Positions 57,282 through 64,000 of a stretch of DNA of 64,000 bases are shown piece after piece. The stretch lies in the NCBI GenBank assembly GCA_020726505.1, contig JAHLEZ010000004.1, positions 1,860,001-1,924,000 of the forward strand, written 5' to 3'. The notes beneath the pieces are model-generated. The model did no database searches. It saw nothing but the letters and a program-made list of their open reading frames with translations, and was not told the origin of the DNA. The translations under genes and the position numbers were made by a program. Numbering within the stretch: position 1 is the stretch's first letter; every line of letters starts with the position of its first letter. The stretch is from Leptodontidium sp. MPI-SDFR-AT-0119. Taxonomy: Eukaryota; Ascomycota; Leotiomycetes; Helotiales; Leptodontidiaceae.

Positions 57282-58845
57282 GGAATTCCAACATCTCACC
57301 CTGGATACACTCTACAATTTTGCATAGGTGTCTGGACGATTGCGAAAGATTGAATCTTATCTCCAAGGACACCTTTCGAAAGACAGCCATACACACAAGC
57401 TGTATTGACTCTACAAGAACAGGTTTGTTGCACCCACACAAACCCAAAATCTGCAAAAGTCACGTATTGACGAGGGCAGTATTATCTAGGCATGGCTTCC
57501 TCACCTCATCTACACCTGCAACTTCCTCTGTCGACTGGTAGCCAGAACGGCTCTGTATGATCTTCCACTCTTCCCGCCTCTCCCAAACTTGTCATAGGCA
57601 GCATTCTCAGAGAGAACTCCTCCAAGATCAAGCGGATCAGCAAAAGTTTGCCATCGAGACCTCTTATATCTACCTACCCAGGTCCAAGTCGCTCTCCGCC
57701 ATCAAAATCAAGATACACCTCCCAGTTTTGAGGCAGGAAGCGGCCCTGATTGGCGATGTCAAGCCAGTATGTAAAACGAACAACAGGCATTGCCTCAAAG
57801 ACATAAATGTACAACTCATGGGTGAGGATAGCAACACAGTCCCAAATATACGCCCCAGCTATATCGTGGATGAGGAAGATATAAAGACGATGGCTTGTCT
57901 GTCGCTTCTACAAGGAAAGTTGAGAGCATATCACCCATCTTCCATCTTAACACCTTTGACCTTACCGTCTTCCAAGCATACCTGTTGCCGCGGAAATGAG
58001 CAAGAAGATTTTCCAGCAGCTGTCTAAGCAGGCAACCGCCTCCAAGATGTGTTTTGAATGAGGCCCTACAACGACTCATGCGAGCAACGTGCTGAGTACG
58101 GAGGACCTGTGTGTAGACTTGTACAAAGATATCAGCAACCTTAGCTAGGCTATTGCGAATGTTCAAGTCAACGAAGGGGCAAAGGACCCTGTAGCCAAAG
58201 CCCCCCTCAAGAAGGAGAATACCGGCCCACACAAGACAACGCACAAGAATGTTGCAAGCATTCGATATTCTCAAACAAACTACGACAATAATGCGTTCCA
58301 GCACGCTCTTGAGGAAGCAAAGCAAGTTGATGGCTTAACGAATACGGTTAAAACGGAGGACTCTTCCGGAAGCGGCCATGGCTGGCAGCAGCGACGAATC
58401 CTCTAAGAGTTCGGGGCAACATATTGGCGAATGGGAGTATGATAGCGATCAGAGGATGCGGAGATACTGGGACGGGATTATCTGGGTTTACTATGATGAG
58501 ACTGAGAAGAGAGAGAAATTCTGGGATGGGACTGCTTGGCAGTGGAAAGCTTGAAAACGACGAACTTTGTGCTCTTCTCATTGGTTTTGATTTATCTCTG
58601 GTCTCTGCTATCTATACATGCTGTACTATTAAATATGTCAAAGTAGGACAAATCCACTCCGTGCATATTTCCTAAAAGCTTCTCTTTGTGCCCGCGCGGG
58701 ATAATTCATGGAAGCCATGTTCTATTTTTAGGTCAGCTAACTAAGCCTCAAGCGAGGCTGTTCAGGGATGAACTCACAACATCACCTCGGAAAGGTTTAC
58801 ATAAAAAATAAAAAAGACCTACGATTCCGCAAGGCTTCTCCGGCA
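57282..58845. other. Region with degraded gene downstream of the NLR
   Basis: Open frames here change frame repeatedly; see the separate pseudogene entry at 58059-58554. 57282-57560 is 3' flank of the NLR gene. 58555-58845 is upstream of the phosphotransferase gene. Confidence 0.4.
58059..58554 (+). pseudogene. Degraded gene fragment with a W-rich C-terminal motif
   Basis: One frame reads coding-like peptides (ASNVLSTEDLCVDLYKDIS; VNEGAKDPVAKAPLKKENTG; YDNNAFQHALEEAKQVDG) but is cut by TGA at 58059-58061 and TAG at 58146-58148. The coding signal then moves by +1 near 58360-58378 into a frame ending YWDGIIWVYYDETE and FWDGTAWQWKA, stop at 58554. The ATG at 58378 opens a 58-codon frame that could alternatively be a small live gene. 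More open sequence lies upstream to about 57557. The family is not recognised. Confidence 0.4.
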
Positions 58846-60874
58846 ATGTTGACGTCACTTTCATACCAGCGCCTCTTTCGTCAATCATTCACTCACGGCT
58901 ATCAAACGCATCTCCCCATCGTGGGATCTCAGACTTCTCTGGAACTACAGCTATTCCGGCGCCATATGTCAATTGCACTTCGCGCTACGAGAGAAGATGG
59001 TCTGGTATGTAACAACTCAATCTAGTGTTACGCTTCTTGCTGATTCCGCAGTGGAGGACATTCCGGAGGCGGATCTCTACAGATATACTAGGCATCGTTG
59101 GGTGTACGTCCGTGACAACCAGGTGTTTGGGTCATGTGTGCTGACTAGTCAGATACAATGAAGCATATAATTTATCGCAGAGATATCTCAAGTTCGACCT
59201 ACAGGAGCTTGTGCGCATCGCAGTCACATCCACCTCCGAAGAGGGTGCCCGTCGCTCTATGCTATCTCAAATATATAATCACGTGATAACACGCTAATCA
59301 AGTATTCAGGTATTGAAGTGCTCAAATGCAAGGAAGGCATGAATAATAGGGCGTTTCTGCTGACAATGGACAATGGATCAGTGGTATTTGCCAAGTTACC
59401 AAATGCATGCGCAGGGCCTGCCTTTTACACGACAGCCTCAGAAGTTGCTCCCGTACTTTCGTAGGCGCGTTGTCTGATCGAATATTGGTCTTCCATGACT
59501 GACGTTGCTGCAGCTGCGTGACGTCCTAGATATCCCAACTCCTCGTATAATTGCCTGGTCTGCTCAAAAAACCAACTCGGTGGGGACAGAATATATACTG
59601 GAAGAGAGGGCTCGAGGCCAGCCTTTATGGTCACTCTGGCAAGATTGGGATAAACTACCAATAATAGCTCGGATCGGCATTATAAGGCAAGTTGTTGAGA
59701 TCGAACGCAAGCTTACAGACACAACTTTCAAGCATTGCGGTTGCATCTACTCTAAAGCAGATGTTCCTCATGGCGACCGCCTCATAACAACAAGGACGAC
59801 ATCACCCTCGATTTTGGAAAGATTCCGGATGGGCCCTTTGGTGGATATGGATCACTGGAGGAAAGAGAAGGCTACAATGAACTTGAATAGAGGGCCATGT
59901 AAGTAAAGCTGCCCAATGTGGAATCTTTCATGTTAATGTCCACAGTCCACGGCGCCATCGACTTCGTTAGAAACAAGGCGATTAGCGAGAAATATTTTCT
60001 TGAACAGTATGGCCGTCCCCGGTTAAATTATGCTCGTTCGGGGGTGGAGCCTGAGCAGTCCGAGGAGATGTTGGAGCTATTGGACAAATATCTCAAGCTC
60101 ACTCCAGCCATGGTTCCACCGCCTACACCCGATGATATTGATGCTTCTACACTATGGCATCCCGACCTCCACCCCGACAATATATTTATCGACCCCAAAA
60201 ATCTGCAGGTCACCAGCGTAATCGACTGGCAATCGACTACAGCTGCTCCTCTCTTCTACCAATGTGGCGTGCCGAAGATGGTGCGACACCGAGAACCAGT
60301 CTCACTTGATCTTTCCAACTGGCCAAAGCTGTGCGACAATTACGAGGACTTGGGTCGGGACGAAAAGGACTACGCTGAAAAGATGCTTAGAAGTGAGCAT
60401 TTGCATCAGTATTACCTCAGGATCACGAGGAGGGACAATCCAAGGCACTGGACTGCTCTGCAATTACACGATGAGCTACGAGTTCAACCCGTCAAGATTG
60501 TGCAACAAGTGTGGGAAAACAATACCGTCTTTTTCCTACGACGAGCGCTTATGCGGATTGCCGCCAATTGGGAAAGGCTTTGCTCTGGTGCTGGCCCATG
60601 CCCTGTAAGCTTTAGTGAGGAAGATTTGTCTCTTTTTAACCGTGAGGTAGAGAAGAGGGAATTTGTCTCCGATACGCTCAACCTCATCCAGAAGAATTAT
60701 GGCTTAAATCCTGACGGGACAGTTGAACCGAGTAAGTATAATGAAATACAGACTGAGCTGGAGCGATTAAAGGCTATTTGCTTGGAAGCCGCGGAAGATG
60801 ATGAAGAAAGGTTCAATGTCGAGAGACTCTGGCCGTACCAGGATACTGTAGATAATGCATCACTGGCTACCTAG
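58846..60874 (+). CDS. AIM9-like phosphotransferase (APH fold), mitochondrial
   Basis: Six exons (58846-58999, 59052-59103, 59153-59244, 59310-59452, 59514-59898, 59946-60874) give 584 codons plus stop. The first donor (GTCTGG) is weak and the 59452 donor is chosen only because it keeps frame. The first 50 residues are Arg-rich with almost no acids, fitting a mitochondrial presequence. The kinase-like fold shows GMNNRAFLLTMDNGSVVFAK (nucleotide loop and Lys), LWHPDLHPDNIFID (catalytic Brenner loop) and VIDWQST (metal-binding Asp). The long helical C-terminus is typical of fungal AIM9-type proteins. The substrate is unknown. Confidence 0.75.
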
Positions 60875-62098
60875 GTGACATTCGTTTGGTCTCTCCGCCA
60901 CCCATCCGAGTCGCTACGATCTCCAGCCATGTATGAGGGTCTCTTGAACTACTCTCAAACATAAAAGGCGTTCTAATTCTGCCAAGTTTGCAAATGGGTG
61001 CCAAATGTGTACCTATTGGTCTTCTAATTCCCACAATATCTAACGAACAACCTCAGTCATGGAAACACTGCGTGCAGCTTAATAGAACAGGGTATTAACA
61101 AGGCAGAGTATCCAATAGTTTTTTTTGGGGGGGGGGGGGGGGGGGGGTTTGGCGTATATTAGAATAGATGTAAGTAGACAATATGTGAGATTAGAGAGCA
61201 GGACTTTCCTTTTTCTACCAGACTGACGAAGCCCAAGCGTTGGTGTAGTACATCCTGCAACGATGGGAGATACTAGAGATACAAAACTGATGGTCTGAAA
61301 ACTCAAAACTTCAACCAAAGTCAACTCATCAGTTCCAAATTAACTATGCTGTTAGAAGTGATATCGGCCACCCTTTTCTCCGACGGCGAGCTAAGTCGGA
61401 AAATAGTAGTGACCCGAGCTTGGCAAGTGTTTTGTCTTGTTCTTAGAAATTGAGAATCAGAGCAGACGTAGACTATGGATTTCTTGGGGGTAAAGCCTCA
61501 ACAGCAGCCGACTATTCTCAAAATGACATTGAAGGCTATATTGGCTTCAGTTTGAAGTGCAAGCCGATGAGAAGTAAAGTCTCGAACGGAGGAGGGTGTT
61601 AACGAGTGAAGTGATAACGTCCTTCCCCTCCTTTTGCAAAACCCACTTTTCTCGACCAGTGAGAGACCTCGCTCGGCAGCTTGATACTCCCGATGGCTTT
61701 GCAACGGGGTACGGAATACTTATAACACCGCAGCGTAATGTAGGCATGTACGTGCCGTTGATGTTGATGGATGGGACCAATTGGTGGAATTCATTACATT
61801 ACTTTCAGGAGACTGTCCATACTGCGCGGAGGCCGGTCCAAAGATGCCTCGCCCAAGAAAGTCATACGTTCGGCTCGGCCCACACCTCATCCGGCGTGAT
61901 TCTCTTCTCGGACGCGTCTCCTCATCCTGTATCCCCAATAATACAGACTCGAATGACAGTACTTAATCCACCCACCAGAACCTTCTTCGATGGCTGGCCT
62001 TGATCACTCATACACGTCCTGGCTAATTCGCCTTGGAGACGGACCAGACGAGAAAATCAGACCAACCATATTGCTCACTCACGCATACTACCCTCGCC
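60875..62098. other. Spacer with G21 homopolymer
   Basis: Between the phosphotransferase 3' end and the ABC transporter start. It holds the G run at 61127-61147. No gene recognised. Confidence 0.5.
61127..61147 (+). repeat. Homopolymer of 21 G preceded by eight T
   Basis: An uninterrupted run of G follows TTTTTTTT and precedes TTTGGCG. Length may vary or be misassembled. Confidence 0.9.
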
Positions 62099-64000
62099 AT
62101 GTCTTTTAGCGGTAGCGGTGTCCTGGGCAACTACGAGTCTATTGCCAGAACCGCCGGTGTTGCGCATTCTTCTGGCAATTCTTCACATCCTGATGCCAAT
62201 GTCACAACTCCAGCCTCAAGTACCGAGACGGCACCTCAGGTAAACTCTCACGAGACCAGTGCCAGTGCCAGCGCCTTTTCGACCAATGCCACTGATACTC
62301 CCACCAACGAGAAGGAGATAGAGGCGGGAGTCATCAACAGCAGCGAGAATGGCGGCGATTTCTCGTACTCTTACTCTTCGCAAAAGCAGATGGACGGCCC
62401 GGTACAGGCTCCCGCGCGTGCTTATACCTCACAGTCTCAAGCTTCCAGTGCTGGGCCGTTTCCTGGAGACCCATTCACCGCTCACTTGCACCCAGACTCG
62501 CCTCTGAATCCCAACAGCTCCAAGTTCAGAGCTCGCACTTGGGCAAAGACAATTGTCGACCTCCTGTCTGCGGATGGACCTTCGTTCCGAACCAGCGGCG
62601 TCTGCTTTGAGAACCTGAACGTTTATGGATACGGCGCCGGAACCGACTACCAGAAAAACGTTGCCAACATTTGGTTAGAAGGTATTGGCATGGCGCGTCG
62701 GGCACTTGGCCAGCGGAAGCGCCGTATCGACATTCTGCGCAACTTTGACGGCCTTGTCCACAATGGCGAAATGCTTGTTGTTTTGGGCCCTCCTGGATCT
62801 GGATGCAGCACGTTCCTCAAGACCCTTGCTGGCGAGACGGACGGTCTCTACGTGGACGACCAGTCTCATTTCAACTACCAGGGACTGTCAGCTAACGAGA
62901 TTCACACTGCTCACCGCGGTGAAGCCATCTACACTGCTGAAGTCGACGCTCACTTCCCCATGCTGACTGTTGGCGAAACTCTCACTTTCGCCTCCCGCGC
63001 TCGAGCCCCGCGGAGTCTGCCTAAGAATGTTACTCACGACACTTTCTCAGACTATATGAGGGATGGTGTGATGGCAATGTTCGGTATTAGCCATACTCGG
63101 AATACTCGAGTGGGAAACGAGTACATTCGAGGTGTGTCTGGCGGGGAGAGAAAACGAGTCACTATTTCGGAAGCTGCTCTTTCCGGTGCCCCCTTTCAAT
63201 GCTGGGATAACTCAACTCGAGGTTTGGATAGTGCCAACGCCATCGAGTTTTGCAAGACTCTTAGGCTTCAGACAGAGCTTTTCCAAACTACTTGCGCCGT
63301 TTCAATCTATCAAGCTCCCCAGAACGCGTACGAGCTTTTTGACAAAGCCCTCATCCTTTACGAAGGGCGGCAGGTCTTTTTCGGTCGCGCCGATGCTGCT
63401 AAGCAGTATTTTATAGATTTGGGTTTCGAGTGCGCTGAGCGTCAAACAACTCCCGACTTTCTGACATCCATGACCAGCCCTCAAGAACGCATCGTACGAG
63501 CCGGCTTCGAAAAAAATGTACCCAGAAGCTCAGATGAGTTTGCGGCTGCGTGGAAGAACAGCACTGCGTACAAAGCTCTGCAGGAAGAGATTGCGGAGTA
63601 CAAGATTGCACACCCCATCAATGGCCCTGACGCTGTGGCGTTTCGTGCCCTCAAACGAGCTCAGCAGGCCAAGAGACAGCGAGCCAGTTCTCCTTTTACA
63701 TTGTCATATGGCCAGCAGGTGAAGTTGTGTCTCTGGCGCGCGTATCGACGCCTCATCGGTGACCCTTCCATCACCGTCGGTCAGCTCATTGCTAATGTTG
63801 TGATGGGCTTGATCATCACCTCTGTCTTCTACAACTTGCAACGTACCACATCTAGCTTTTACCAACGAAGTGCTTTGTTGTTCTTTGGTGTGCTCATGAA
63901 CGCCTTCAGCTCGGCCTTGGAAATCTTGACTCTCTACGCGCAACGATCAATCGTCGAAAAGCACGCTCGATATGCGTTCTATCACCCGTCTGCCGAAGCA
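62099..64000 (+). CDS. PDR-type (ABCG) ABC transporter, 5' part only
   Basis: An open frame of 634 codons running off the window, with GCC before ATG. The N-terminus (about 150 residues) is Ser/Thr-rich and cytosolic, then [10 protein letters not shown]. The first nucleotide-binding domain has Walker [18 protein letters not shown] with the Cys typical of fungal PDR NBD1, signature [16 protein letters not shown] and Walker [17 protein letters not shown]. The first membrane domain begins near residue 540 ([18 protein letters not shown], then hydrophobic helices). Family length is about 1400-1500 aa, so more than half lies outside. Such pumps export azoles, plant defence compounds or own metabolites. 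Confidence 0.93.
   Translation, partial: MSFSGSGVLGNYESIARTAGVAHSSGNSSHPDANVTTPASSTETAPQVNSHETSASASAFSTNATDTPTNEKEIEAGVINSSENGGDFSYSYSSQKQMDGPVQAPARAYTSQSQASSAGPFPGDPFTAHLHPDSPLNPNSSKFRARTWAKTIVDLLSADGPSFRTSGVCFENLNVYGYGAGTDYQKNVANIWLEGIGMARRALGQRKRRIDILRNFDGLVHNGEMLVVLGPPGSGCSTFLKTLAGETDGLYVDDQSHFNYQGLSANEIHTAHRGEAIYTAEVDAHFPMLTVGETLTFASRARAPRSLPKNVTHDTFSDYMRDGVMAMFGISHTRNTRVGNEYIRGVSGGERKRVTISEAALSGAPFQCWDNSTRGLDSANAIEFCKTLRLQTELFQTTCAVSIYQAPQNAYELFDKALILYEGRQVFFGRADAAKQYFIDLGFECAERQTTPDFLTSMTSPQERIVRAGFEKNVPRSSDEFAAAWKNSTAYKALQEEIAEYKIAHPINGPDAVAFRALKRAQQAKRQRASSPFTLSYGQQVKLCLWRAYRRLIGDPSITVGQLIANVVMGLIITSVFYNLQRTTSSFYQRSALLFFGVLMNAFSSALEILTLYAQRSIVEKHARYAFYHPSAEA

Overview
The window looks like nuclear DNA of a filamentous ascomycete (Pezizomycotina; Helotiales/Leotiomycetes is my guess, at low confidence). 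The reasons are many short GT-AG introns (about 45-160 nt) with CTRAY-like branch sites, typical fungal gene families (tyrosinase, Zn2Cys6 regulator, PDR-type ABC transporter, NACHT/ankyrin receptor, small cysteine-rich secreted protein, SIP5, TmpA-like protein), and gene spacing of 0.3-3 kb on both strands. Exons were joined by eye. Almost all proposed joins keep frame, which supports them, but no transcript or alignment was available.

Layout. 1-13 kb: MYND-finger protein (-), eight-exon tyrosinase (-), four-helix membrane protein (-), small cysteine-rich secreted protein (-), SDR-like protein (-), expansin-like secreted protein (-). 13-23 kb: Zn2Cys6 regulator resembling TamA/DAL81 (-) with a nearly 3 kb upstream region, a GNAT-amidase fusion whose amidase half resembles allophanate hydrolase (-), and a decayed MFS transporter tail. 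23-33 kb: TmpA-like membrane flavoprotein (-), zeta-type GST (+), mitoribosomal mL50-like protein (-), cysteine-rich single-helix membrane protein (+), SIP5-like protein (-). 36-41 kb: D-arabinose/L-galactose dehydrogenase-type aldo-keto reductase (+), DAHP synthase (-), disordered conserved fungal protein (+). 41.4-44.5 kb: a small two-exon gene, then a complete Mutator-like transposon with identical 49-bp terminal inverted repeats, an 8-bp target duplication and an intact transposase. 46-52 kb: DUF2458-like protein (-), COX14-like mitochondrial membrane protein (+), SNF2-family helicase (-) with one 5-bp frameshift. 52.7-61 kb: NLR-type receptor (+; DUF7708-like, NACHT-type NTPase, zinc-finger pairs, ankyrin repeats), a degraded gene, and an AIM9-like phosphotransferase (+). 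62.1-64 kb: 5' part of a PDR-type ABC transporter (+), cut by the window end.

Most genes are unlinked single-copy functions. The clearest themes are a possible nitrogen-catabolism neighbourhood (regulator, allophanate-hydrolase-like fusion, permease relic at 13.5-22.1 kb) and an accessory stretch (41-61 kb) with a young transposon, an NLR, a frameshifted helicase and gene debris. No tRNA, rRNA or CRISPR was found.
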